Shown one piece after another: positions 9,201-16,643 of a stretch of DNA of 39,403 nucleotides (its first letter is position 1; each line of letters begins with the position of its first letter). Origin of the DNA: Acidobacteriota bacterium. Its GTDB lineage: Bacteria > Acidobacteriota > Terriglobia > Terriglobales > Acidobacteriaceae. The stretch covers positions 1 through 39,403 of the forward strand of contig JAJZVZ010000024.1 in assembly GCA_021846945.1 (NCBI GenBank), in the 5' to 3' direction. The translations under genes and the position numbers were made by a program. A model generated the notes under the pieces. It worked only from the letters and a program-made list of their open reading frames with translations. It had not been told where the DNA came from and did no database searches.

Positions 9201-9212
9201 CGGAGCATCGCG
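9201..9212 (+). repeat. Right copy of 12-bp direct repeat (target-site duplication)
   Basis: Identical to 8924-8935 (CGGAGCATCGCG) and immediately adjacent to the right end of the MITE-like element. Confidence 0.75.
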
Positions 9213-9261
9213 ACGGGAGTATCTATCGCAACCTCGATGTGCGGCAGGAATCGGCGCCTAT

Positions 9262-10200
9262 CTAAATGCCAGCCAGCACCGGAGTGACTGCTGTGGCCGC
9301 GCTCTTGGAAAGAACGGCCTCGCGGGCCGGAGCCGTCTCCACCGGCACGTGAGCCAGTTCCCAGGCCTTGCGGTCCTTGAGCAGGCGGGAGACAAGAGCG
9401 GTATGCATGGCATGGCCCGCGCGTTCAGCCACGACGTGACCCTCGATGCGCCGGCCAGCCAGGGCTAGATCGCCAATCAGGTCCAGAATCTTGTGGCGCA
9501 CGTACTCATCGTCAAAACGCAGCGGGCCGTTTTCCGGGCCCCGCTCGCCGAGGATAATGGCGTTCTCAGCACAAGCGCCGCGGATGAGGCCCATATCGCG
9601 GAGGCGCTGCTCATCGGCCTTGTAGCCGAAGGTACGCGCTGGCGCAATGATGGTTCCGTACATTTCGGCGGCCAGATCCACGCAGGTTTTCTGATTTCCG
9701 ATGGGCGCGGGAAAATCAATAGCGTAGGAGATCTTGTAGCCGGAGCCGGGATAGACGCCGATGAACTTGTCGCCTTCGCGCACCTCCACGGGGTGCAGCA
9801 CGCGGATCGTCTCGCGGCGGCGGCGCTGGGTGCGGATGCCGACGCGCAGAAAGGCCTCGACGTAGGGCATCGAGCTGCCATCGAGGATCGGCAGCTCCAG
9901 GTTGTCCAGCTCGATGATCGCGTTGTCTACGCCCATGCCGATGAGCGCGGAGAGCAGATGTTCGGTGGTGGAAATGAGCACGCCCTGGCGCATAAGGCTG
10001 GTGGCGTAACTGACCTTGGCCACATTCCGGCTGATGGCGGGAATCTCAAAGTTGTCCAGATCGGTGCGGCGGAAGACAATGCCTGACCCAGCTGGAGCCG
10101 GCATGATCCGCATCGTAACCGGTGCCCCGGAATGCAAACCAATACCCTCAAATTCGATGGGCGCGGCGATGGTCTGTTCCAGATGCGCGAGATGAGCCAA
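9262..10200 (-). CDS. lpxC: UDP-3-O-acyl-N-acetylglucosamine deacetylase
   Basis: LpxC is the zinc enzyme that catalyses the first committed step of lipid A synthesis in the cytoplasm. The sequence shows the N-terminal GIGLHSG motif, STTEHLLSAL (zinc His about residue 81), HKILDLIGD (zinc His about 236 and Asp about 240) and the C-terminal ERAGHAMH motif with the catalytic His (about 263). The length (312 residues) is normal for the family. No ATG is available. I chose TTG at 10200 because GGGAGA lies 7 bases upstream and the N-terminus then matches the family; TTG at 10215 is the alternative and adds five residues. The presence of LpxC implies an LPS-bearing outer membrane. The nearest upstream gene is divergent, so lpxC has its own promoter in 10201-10407. 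Confidence 0.96.
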   Translation of the reverse strand: MAHLAHLEQTIAAPIEFEGIGLHSGAPVTMRIMPAPAGSGIVFRRTDLDNFEIPAISRNVAKVSYATSLMRQGVLISTTEHLLSALIGMGVDNAIIELDNLELPILDGSSMPYVEAFLRVGIRTQRRRRETIRVLHPVEVREGDKFIGVYPGSGYKISYAIDFPAPIGNQKTCVDLAAEMYGTIIAPARTFGYKADEQRLRDMGLIRGACAENAIILGERGPENGPLRFDDEYVRHKILDLIGDLALAGRRIEGHVVAERAGHAMHTALVSRLLKDRKAWELAHVPVETAPAREAVLSKSAATAVTPVLAGI

Positions 10201-10407
10201 AATTGATTCTCCCAATGAGGAAACCGTATTCCACCCATTAGATTAGACGGGAACCCCGAAATCCGATGTGTGGCAATTTTGCCACACTCTGCACCTGCCG
10301 GACCACTGATTGAATCGACGCATCACCTTCCCGTCCGCCCCTAACAATCGTAGAATCAGTGGATCGCAGTATTTGCCGCCGAAGGTCCTCCGCTGAAAGG
10401 GCATTGC

Positions 10408-11607
10408 ATGAGCCTCCAACCCAAAGATACGATCCCTATGCGCGCCCTGCTGGCCGGAGCACGGCGCAAGGAGCGCGCTCTGATGGACCTGATCCGGCAA
10501 CTGGTCCATGCCGAGTCACCCTCAGACAACAAAGCCGCGGTGGACGCCTGCATCGAGCTGGCCGCGTCTCGTGCCCGCGATCTGCGAGGGCGGATCAAGC
10601 TGCACCGCATGAGCGGATTTGGCAGTGTGCTGGAAGCGCGTTTCAGCGCGCAAAACCTGCCAGCCAACTCGGCGGCGGGCGCTGCGAAGAGGCAGATCCT
10701 CTTGCTGGGCCATCTGGATACGGTCTGGCCGCTGGGCACGCTGAAGTCCATGCCCTGCCGCCTGAGCGAAGGCCGGCTGTGGGGACCGGGAACGCTGGAC
10801 ATGAAATCCGGCGTGGCTATGGCGCTTACCGCGATCGAAATGCTGCATGAGGCGGAGCTGCTCCGCCGTTCGGCTGATCCGGAGATTGTGCTGCTGCTGA
10901 CCGGCGATGAGGAGGTGGGCAGTCCGGTCTCGCGGCCCATTATCGAGCGATTGGCGCGCGAGTGTACAGCCGTCTATGTGCTGGAACCCGCGCAGGGGCT
11001 GGCCTACAAAACGGCGCGCAAGGGCACCGGCAACTGGCGAATCGACGTGAAGGGTGTGGCGGCCCACGCAGGCGTGGACTTCGAGAAAGGAACAAACGCC
11101 ATTCGTGAGCTGGCGCGCGTGGTGGAGAAGGTCAGCGCCTGGACCGACCTGCGGCGCGGCCTGACCGTGAACGTTGGAGTGGTGGGCGGCGGCAGCAAGA
11201 GCAACGTGATTCCCGCCGAGGCATGGGCGGAGGTTGATGTTAGGATTGCGCGGAGGGCCGACGGGCCGCGGATCGAGCGCAGGTTTGCCTCACTCAAGCC
11301 GCATGACAGGAACTGTACGCTGAGCTTGACGGGAGGCATCAACCGCCCGCCGATGGAGCGCAAGCGCGGCACGCTCCGGCTCTACCAGCAGGCCCGGGCG
11401 CTGGCAGCAGAGCTGGGATTCGTGCTGGACGAGGCCGCGACCGGTGGCGCCTCCGACGGCAACCTCACTGCTGCCCTCGGTGTTCCCACGCTCGACGGTA
11501 TGGGCGCCGTGGGCGAAGGCGCGCACGCAAAGCATGAGTCGATTCTGGTGGAGCACCTGGCGCCGCGGACGGCACTGCTGGCGGGCATGCTGGCCAGATA
11601 CGACTAA
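10408..11607 (+). CDS. M20 family metallopeptidase (glutamate carboxypeptidase/CPG2-like)
   Basis: A 399-residue di-zinc exopeptidase. Metal and catalytic residues are in place: GHLDTVWPLG (His about 102, Asp about 104), GPGTLDMKSG (bridging Asp about 131) and LLTGDEEVGS (catalytic Glu about 168, metal Glu about 169). The C-terminal His lies in GAHAKHES. The dimerisation domain is inserted in the middle (VKGVAAHAGVDFEKG and following). The pattern is closest to the carboxypeptidase G2 / ArgE-DapE branch, which removes C-terminal glutamate or deacylates amino acids; the exact substrate is not predictable. There is no signal peptide, so it is cytoplasmic. AAAGGG lies 7 bases before the chosen ATG, and an internal ATG at 10438 is possible. 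The stop overlaps the convergent ABC gene stop by three bases. Confidence 0.9.
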   Translation: MSLQPKDTIPMRALLAGARRKERALMDLIRQLVHAESPSDNKAAVDACIELAASRARDLRGRIKLHRMSGFGSVLEARFSAQNLPANSAAGAAKRQILLLGHLDTVWPLGTLKSMPCRLSEGRLWGPGTLDMKSGVAMALTAIEMLHEAELLRRSADPEIVLLLTGDEEVGSPVSRPIIERLARECTAVYVLEPAQGLAYKTARKGTGNWRIDVKGVAAHAGVDFEKGTNAIRELARVVEKVSAWTDLRRGLTVNVGVVGGGSKSNVIPAEAWAEVDVRIARRADGPRIERRFASLKPHDRNCTLSLTGGINRPPMERKRGTLRLYQQARALAAELGFVLDEAATGGASDGNLTAALGVPTLDGMGAVGEGAHAKHESILVEHLAPRTALLAGMLARYD

Positions 11608-12443
11608 ACGGCTACGCCAGGCCCGCCCGCCGCGCTGGGCAGCTCCGGTGTAGCGGCGAGCAATTGGCGCGTATACGGCTGCGCGGGATGTGCGCAGAGG
11701 GCTTCGGCCTCGCCGGTTTCCACCAGCCTGCCGCGTTCCATGACGGCAATGCGCGTACTCAGGTAGCGGACCAGCGGCATGGAATGAGAGATGAACAGAT
11801 AGGTGAGGCCATGCTCGCGCTGCAGGCGGCGCAGCAGGTTCACGATCTGGGCACCCACGCTCACATCCAGCGCGGAGACAGGCTCATCGAGAATAAGCAA
11901 CCGCGGCTGGAGCGCGAGGGCGCGGGCAATGTTGATGCGCTGCCGCTGCCCGCCGGAGAACTCGTGGGGATAGCGCGGCAGGGCGGATGCGTCGAGGCCG
12001 ACAGAGCCGAGCAGTTCGACGGCGCGGCCGCGGAGCGCGGCGCGGCGCTTGCCGAGGCCAGTTCCAGCGTTCAGTCCGGCCGCGCTGCGATGAATGAGCA
12101 GCGGCTCCGTGACAATCTGGAGAACATTCATGCGTGGGTTGAGCGCGGCATACGGGTCCTGGAAGACCGGCTGCATCTGCCGGCGCAGGCGGCGCAGATC
12201 GGCCGACGAGGCGCGGGCTACGTCGATGCCGTCCACAACGATGCTGCCGCGGCTTGGCTCGGTGAGCCCCAGAATCATGCGCGCCAGAGTGGTCTTGCCC
12301 GAACCGGACTCGCCCACCAGGCCCATCGTTTCGCCGGCTTCGATTGAGAGCGAGACGTCTGCGACGACGGCGTGCATCTCAGTATGCAGGCCTGCGCGGC
12401 GCGGATAGCTCTTCCAAACCGACTTGACCTCAACCATAGCCAT
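11604..12443 (-). CDS. Oligo/dipeptide-type ABC transporter ATP-binding protein, orphan
   Basis: The 279-residue ATPase has Walker A GESGSGKT (residues 44-51), the signature SGGQRQRINIARAL and Walker B LLILDEPVSALD, followed by the H-loop FISHSM. The sequence around the signature is typical of the OppF/DppF branch of peptide importers. It ends shortly after the core (about 20 residues beyond ATPELPSAAG), so the C-terminal cysteine-containing oligopeptide/dipeptide domain found in many OppD/OppF proteins is absent. No permease or substrate-binding protein gene is adjacent. It may serve components encoded elsewhere. ATG 12443 and ATG 12437 are both possible starts, and neither has a strong ribosome site. 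Confidence 0.9.
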   Translation of the reverse strand: MAMVEVKSVWKSYPRRAGLHTEMHAVVADVSLSIEAGETMGLVGESGSGKTTLARMILGLTEPSRGSIVVDGIDVARASSADLRRLRRQMQPVFQDPYAALNPRMNVLQIVTEPLLIHRSAAGLNAGTGLGKRRAALRGRAVELLGSVGLDASALPRYPHEFSGGQRQRINIARALALQPRLLILDEPVSALDVSVGAQIVNLLRRLQREHGLTYLFISHSMPLVRYLSTRIAVMERGRLVETGEAEALCAHPAQPYTRQLLAATPELPSAAGGPGVAV

Positions 12444-12585
12444 GAACGGATGCTATCGCATTGGAGCCGTGCTGCCGAACTCGGACCTGAAGCATATCTG
12501 GGGATTTGCTGATCGATCACTCGTCCTGTGGTACAAAGCAGACAAGATTTCGTCTGCATGGGGACGCAGCAAAGAAGGAGGGGCA

Positions 12586-13749
12586 ATGGCAAAGTTCAGG
12601 ATTCTGTCTCTGGACGGAGGCGGCACCTGGGCGCTGATTCAGGTGATGGCCCTGATGGATATCTACGGCGCCGACGCGACCGGGCACGAGGTGCTGCGCC
12701 ACTTCGACCTCGTGGCCGCTAACTCCGGCGGCAGCATCGTTCTCGGCTGCCTGGTGGAGAACATGCCACTCAGCCAAACGCTCGCTTTCTTTCTGAGCCT
12801 TGAAAAGCGCAAGAGCATCTTCGTCGAAAAATTTCATTTGCCCTATACGCCCAAATACAAGACCGTGGTGAAGTTCAAGGGCCTGCAGGCATCGCTGCCG
12901 CAGCGCGGGGAATGGCTCTTGCCCCAGGCTGCGGCTGACATTCCCAGCGCAAACACCAACCGGCCCGTGCATCTGCTCATCATCGGCTTCGACTACGATC
13001 GCAATTGCGCGCGCTTCTTCCGCTCCGCGCCGGCCACGGGCGCGGCCTGGGGAAACGGCGATGCGGCCCAGGTGCGGCTGGTTGAAGCGATTCATGCGTC
13101 AACCACCGCGCCGGTGCTCTACTTCGACAAGCCGGCCAAGTTTCCCAGCGAGCCAGCCAGGCGCTACTGGGATGGAGCCGTCACCGGATGCAACAATCCG
13201 GTACTGGCCGCCGTGACCGAAGCCATCGTGCTGGGACACGCACCGGATGCGGTCGCCGCGCTTGCCATCGGCACGGGAACTGTCTCCTGTCCACCCGCTC
13301 CGGCTGGCGCTCCGCCGGAAGTCTTTTACGCAACGCGGGAGGAGCCCGGCATTCTGCCTGACGCACTCAAGCTGGCGAGCGCGATCGTCGATGATCCACC
13401 TGATGTCGCGAGCTTCCTGGTCCACGTGCTCACCGGCGGACAGGATGGAGTGCCCGCTCCCGCTGACAGCCGCGTGGTGCGCATGAGTCCGATGATCTCG
13501 CCGGTGCGAAACGCCGCTGGTGACTGGACCTTGCCGCAAGGGATGAACGTTGACCAATTCAGCGTGCTCGCCAACCTGGCCATGGACGCGGTGAAACAAG
13601 AGCAGGTACTGGCCATCCAGATGCTGGCCCAATTGTGGCTCGACGATCACGTGCGCAATCAGCCCATCCGGATGAATGGAAACCTCAAACTTGAGTTGGG
13701 ACAGGACTGGTATTCACAGGCCAAAGCGGCCTGGAAGACGATCCAGTAA
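12586..13749 (+). CDS. Patatin-like phospholipase family protein
   Basis: A 387-residue cytoplasmic protein of the patatin acyl-hydrolase fold. The oxyanion-hole glycine loop is LSLDGGGTW (residues 7-15). The nucleophile region is VAANSGGS with Ser at about 47. The catalytic-dyad Asp is in DGAVTGCNNP (about 196). The classical GxSxG is AxSxG here, with an alanine in the first glycine position. Such proteins release fatty acids from lipids or act as effectors. No cyclase or other signalling partner is nearby, so a defence role is not supported. ATG 12586 is chosen because GAAGGAGG lies just upstream and the protein then begins with the normal first beta strand; the in-frame extension to 12424 would overlap the divergent ABC gene. 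Confidence 0.88.
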   Translation: MAKFRILSLDGGGTWALIQVMALMDIYGADATGHEVLRHFDLVAANSGGSIVLGCLVENMPLSQTLAFFLSLEKRKSIFVEKFHLPYTPKYKTVVKFKGLQASLPQRGEWLLPQAAADIPSANTNRPVHLLIIGFDYDRNCARFFRSAPATGAAWGNGDAAQVRLVEAIHASTTAPVLYFDKPAKFPSEPARRYWDGAVTGCNNPVLAAVTEAIVLGHAPDAVAALAIGTGTVSCPPAPAGAPPEVFYATREEPGILPDALKLASAIVDDPPDVASFLVHVLTGGQDGVPAPADSRVVRMSPMISPVRNAAGDWTLPQGMNVDQFSVLANLAMDAVKQEQVLAIQMLAQLWLDDHVRNQPIRMNGNLKLELGQDWYSQAKAAWKTIQ

Positions 13750-13798
13750 TGCGCGCGGCCAACTGACGACGTCCGACGGCCGCGATCCATCCGCCCAA

Positions 13799-15679
13799 TC
13801 AATCCAGCTTGGGGTGCAGCTTGTTGAACCCTGTGGCGCGCTGATATGCGGCGGCAAAGGCGGCCAGTTTCGCGTCCTGGTAGTGGCCGGCCAGGAAGGT
13901 GAGTGAAACGGGCGTGCCCGGTCCGCCGATGTCGTCGTGATTGCCGTCGTCAATGGCGGGCGGCGGGGGCGCTTCCGCTCCGCGCAAGCCGTTGGGCAGA
14001 ATGAGCGCGGGATGGCCGCTGAGATTGGTGGCGATCAGTTGCGTGTCAGTGCTCGGAGTGACGATGATGTCCACCTGCTCAAAGAGCGCCAACATCTGCC
14101 TCAGGGCAAGGGTGCGCGCGCGGTTGGCCTGGATGTACTCAACTGCCGGATAGAAGCGGGCGATGCGGAAGAAATTGGGCCAGTCCTCGGGGCCTTGCTC
14201 GGTGAGCAGACGGTCGCGGCCAGTCATTGTCAACTCATCGAAGGCGGCGGCGGCTTCAGCGGTGAGCAGCGGCTGCATTGCGTCCCAGGGCAGCTTGGGC
14301 AGCTCAACCGGAATCAGGTGCACACCCATCGCGCGCAGCTTGTCGAGCGCGGCCATCGCATAGCGGCGGTCATAGACGCGGCGGGTGCGCTCGTCTTTCG
14401 CCGCGGCATTTGCTTCTTCGCGCTTCTGTCCTTCTTCCGCCGTTTCATTGGATTTTGGCTCCTGCAGCTTGAGCGGAGGCGGCGGATCGAATTCGCTTTT
14501 CAGGTAGCCGATGCGCAGCGTGCGCCAGTCGAAGCCGGGATTCCAGTTGAATTCGGCTGCGACGGCGGAGAGATCGTGGCCGTCAGGACCGTGAATGACG
14601 TTGAGCACCAGAGCACAGTCGTCCACAGAGCGCGCGATGGGGCCGAGCTTGTCCATTGTCCAGCTCAACGCCATGGCTCCGGTGCGCGGCACAAGACCGA
14701 AGGTTGGGCGCAGTCCGGTCACGCCACAGCGCGTGCACGGCGAACTGATGGAGCCGAGGGTCTCCGATCCGATGGCGAAACCGACGCATCCCGCGGCCAC
14801 GGCAGAGGCCGAACCCGCCGAGGAGCCGCTCGATCCCTGCGCCGGATTCCACGGATTGCGCGTGCGTCCACCGAACCACTTGTCGCCCATCGCCAGCGCG
14901 CCCAGCGTGAGCTTGGCCACCAGCACGGCTCCGGCGGCGTCGAGACGGCGAACGACGGTCGCGTCTTCGTTGAACGACTGATGCTCGAAGCCGCCCGCGC
15001 CCCAGGTGGTCGGATAGCCTTCGACAGCAAGCAGGTCTTTCGCGCCCCAGGGAATGCCGTGCAGCGGGCCGCGATATTTGCCGGCGGCGATCTCGGCGTC
15101 GGCGGCCCTGGCCTGCGCGAGGGCGCGCTCCTCGGTCAGCGTGATGACGAAGTGCAGCTTGGAGTCGTAGCGCTTGAGGCGGGCGATGTACATCCGGGTG
15201 AGCGCCAGCGAAGTGACATTGCGGGCCCGGAGCTGCGCGGCAAGTTCCGTGACAGTGGCGAAGGCCAGGTCTTCAATGCGGGCAGGCTCTGCAGTTGCGG
15301 AGCCGTTGAAGCGCACACTCTGTGCTGTGGCAGCCTCATTGCAACTAGCCCCGGCCTTCGCCGCAGGCAGCGGATGAAAGACAAAGGCTGGCGGAACGGC
15401 ATTGGGCAGATGCAGCGCGCGAATGGGCGCATAGGCGGCGCGCTGATCGTTCAGGCCGTCGAGCATCATCTTCATCTGCTCTGCTGTGAACGAACCGACG
15501 CCGGCGAGCACGGCAGCCTGCTCGATCATCTCCTGCGTAATTTTTGGCAACTCCTCGCCTTTGGCTGCGGCGGATTCCTGCGCCTGCGCGGCCAGCGTGT
15601 ACAGGATTCCAGGCAGCAACGGAGATGCCAGACTCAAGCCGGCGCAGGCGTCCACAAACGCACGACGATCCAGTTTCAT
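13799..15679 (-). CDS. Tat-exported amidase (amidase-signature family)
   Basis: The 626-residue protein has a twin-arginine-type leader (MKLDRRAFVDACAGLSLA), so it is probably exported folded. The amidase-signature Ser-cisSer-Lys triad is visible: Lys in IPWGAKDLL (about 214), the serine-rich stretch QGSSGSSAGSAS (about 281-292), and the nucleophile in GSETLGSIS (about 310). The family hydrolyses linear amides, including aryl amides and peptide amides. About 135 residues before the core are unusual for cytoplasmic amidases, and a charged insertion (KSNETAEEGQKREEANA) splits the C-terminal half. The substrate is unknown. ATG 15679 is preceded by AAGGAA at good spacing; a TTG two codons earlier is rejected. 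Confidence 0.92.
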   Translation of the reverse strand: MKLDRRAFVDACAGLSLASPLLPGILYTLAAQAQESAAAKGEELPKITQEMIEQAAVLAGVGSFTAEQMKMMLDGLNDQRAAYAPIRALHLPNAVPPAFVFHPLPAAKAGASCNEAATAQSVRFNGSATAEPARIEDLAFATVTELAAQLRARNVTSLALTRMYIARLKRYDSKLHFVITLTEERALAQARAADAEIAAGKYRGPLHGIPWGAKDLLAVEGYPTTWGAGGFEHQSFNEDATVVRRLDAAGAVLVAKLTLGALAMGDKWFGGRTRNPWNPAQGSSGSSAGSASAVAAGCVGFAIGSETLGSISSPCTRCGVTGLRPTFGLVPRTGAMALSWTMDKLGPIARSVDDCALVLNVIHGPDGHDLSAVAAEFNWNPGFDWRTLRIGYLKSEFDPPPPLKLQEPKSNETAEEGQKREEANAAAKDERTRRVYDRRYAMAALDKLRAMGVHLIPVELPKLPWDAMQPLLTAEAAAAFDELTMTGRDRLLTEQGPEDWPNFFRIARFYPAVEYIQANRARTLALRQMLALFEQVDIIVTPSTDTQLIATNLSGHPALILPNGLRGAEAPPPPAIDDGNHDDIGGPGTPVSLTFLAGHYQDAKLAAFAAAYQRATGFNKLHPKLD

Positions 15680-15783
15680 GCGCAAGTTCCTTTCGAAGTG
15701 TCCTCGCGCAAAACTATATCCGATGCGACGGACGCCGGCACCGCTCTTTTTTCCACCTAAGCGGCCGCAAAGACCGGCAGCGC

Positions 15784-16380
15784 TCAGAAACGGAATACCG
15801 GACCAGTAACAAAGCGCCCGTTGGAGTTCACAATCGAACGGACGTTCGCGTTTGTCGATTGGTAATTGGTATTGAAATAGTCGGCTTGAATGCGCCAGGC
15901 CAGGGCGTGCGAAATGCCGATATCAAATCCGCCTCCGACATCCACCGCAAATGTGTTGTCAGACTTCAGATTGGGCAGAGCGGAACTGTTGAGATGCGAA
16001 CTGCCCACGAGGCCGTGCAGGAAGATGGTCGAGAGTCCAAGATGAGCCGAAACCTGCGGGCCCAGGAGGAAGAAATAAGCGTGAGGATTGAAGTTGGGGC
16101 TGTCATTGCGATAGCTGCCTGTGACATCTCCCTTGATTCCCAGCCACGAGCCAAAGATCGGCACCGGAACCTTTAGCGCTGCGTCCCATCCGTTCATTCC
16201 GCCGCTGAAGGTATTGAGCTGAGTGTGATCGTAGGGGCGAAACATGTAGGAGTAGCCGCCAAAGAGCTCGGCATTCGGTGGCGCGGAGCGCTGATCCGGA
16301 GCCGCTTGCGCAAGAAGGTTCGCCGGAATGGCCAGAATCGCAATGAGCAGGAAGAGAAGAAATGAGAGCTTCTGCAACAT
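15784..16380 (-). CDS. Small outer-membrane beta-barrel protein
   Basis: The 198-residue protein begins with a Sec signal peptide (MLQKLSFLLFLLIAILAIPANLLAQ). It continues with alternating aromatic/hydrophobic beta strands (ELFGGYSYMF, AHLGLSTIFLHGLVG, AWRIQADYFNTNY) and ends in FVTGPVFRF, a C-terminal aromatic outer-membrane insertion signal. This is the OmpA-like/OmpW-like 8-strand barrel type, abundant in Acidobacteria. Its function is unknown. GAGGTG lies 5 bases upstream of ATG 16380. It lies between the amidase and GH31 genes on the same strand, but the 263-bp upstream spacer suggests separate transcription from GH31. Confidence 0.82.
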   Translation of the reverse strand: MLQKLSFLLFLLIAILAIPANLLAQAAPDQRSAPPNAELFGGYSYMFRPYDHTQLNTFSGGMNGWDAALKVPVPIFGSWLGIKGDVTGSYRNDSPNFNPHAYFFLLGPQVSAHLGLSTIFLHGLVGSSHLNSSALPNLKSDNTFAVDVGGGFDIGISHALAWRIQADYFNTNYQSTNANVRSIVNSNGRFVTGPVFRF

Positions 16381-16590
16381 CAAAACACCTCACATGCCGG
16401 AAATTGACCCAAGGCAGGAGGCGAACAGATGCACAGGACCGCAAGAATCGCCCTGACAGACAGAGCGGTGACTGCAATACGCATTGGACGTTGCAGCGCT
16501 GAAGAGGGTTGCATGAAAGACGGCGGCCGACCGCAGGCAACTGCGCAGAGACAATCAAGAGCGCCCCCAAAAAGGAAGGAGCTGGTGGCC

Positions 16591-16626
16591 GCCAGCCGCC
16601 GTTTGTAATAGACCGCCGCGGCTGGC
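16591..16626 (-). terminator. Probable terminator downstream of the GH31 gene
   Basis: Perfect 9-base arms GCCAGCCGC (16591-16599) and GCGGCTGGC (16618-16626) lie 18 bases beyond the GH31 stop. Only a weak T-run (CCTTTTTGGG) follows on the minus strand, so its strength is uncertain. Confidence 0.5.
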
Positions 16627-16643
16627 ATTGTCACCGGAAAGCC

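Noticed and set aside
12586-13749. Patatin as effector of a CBASS-type anti-phage system
   Set aside because: No nucleotide cyclase or accessory defence gene is adjacent; the neighbours are a peptide ABC ATPase and an amidase.
13937-15760. A 607-codon plus-strand frame
   Set aside because: It is the reverse-strand shadow of the amidase gene caused by high GC; the amidase strand has all catalytic motifs.
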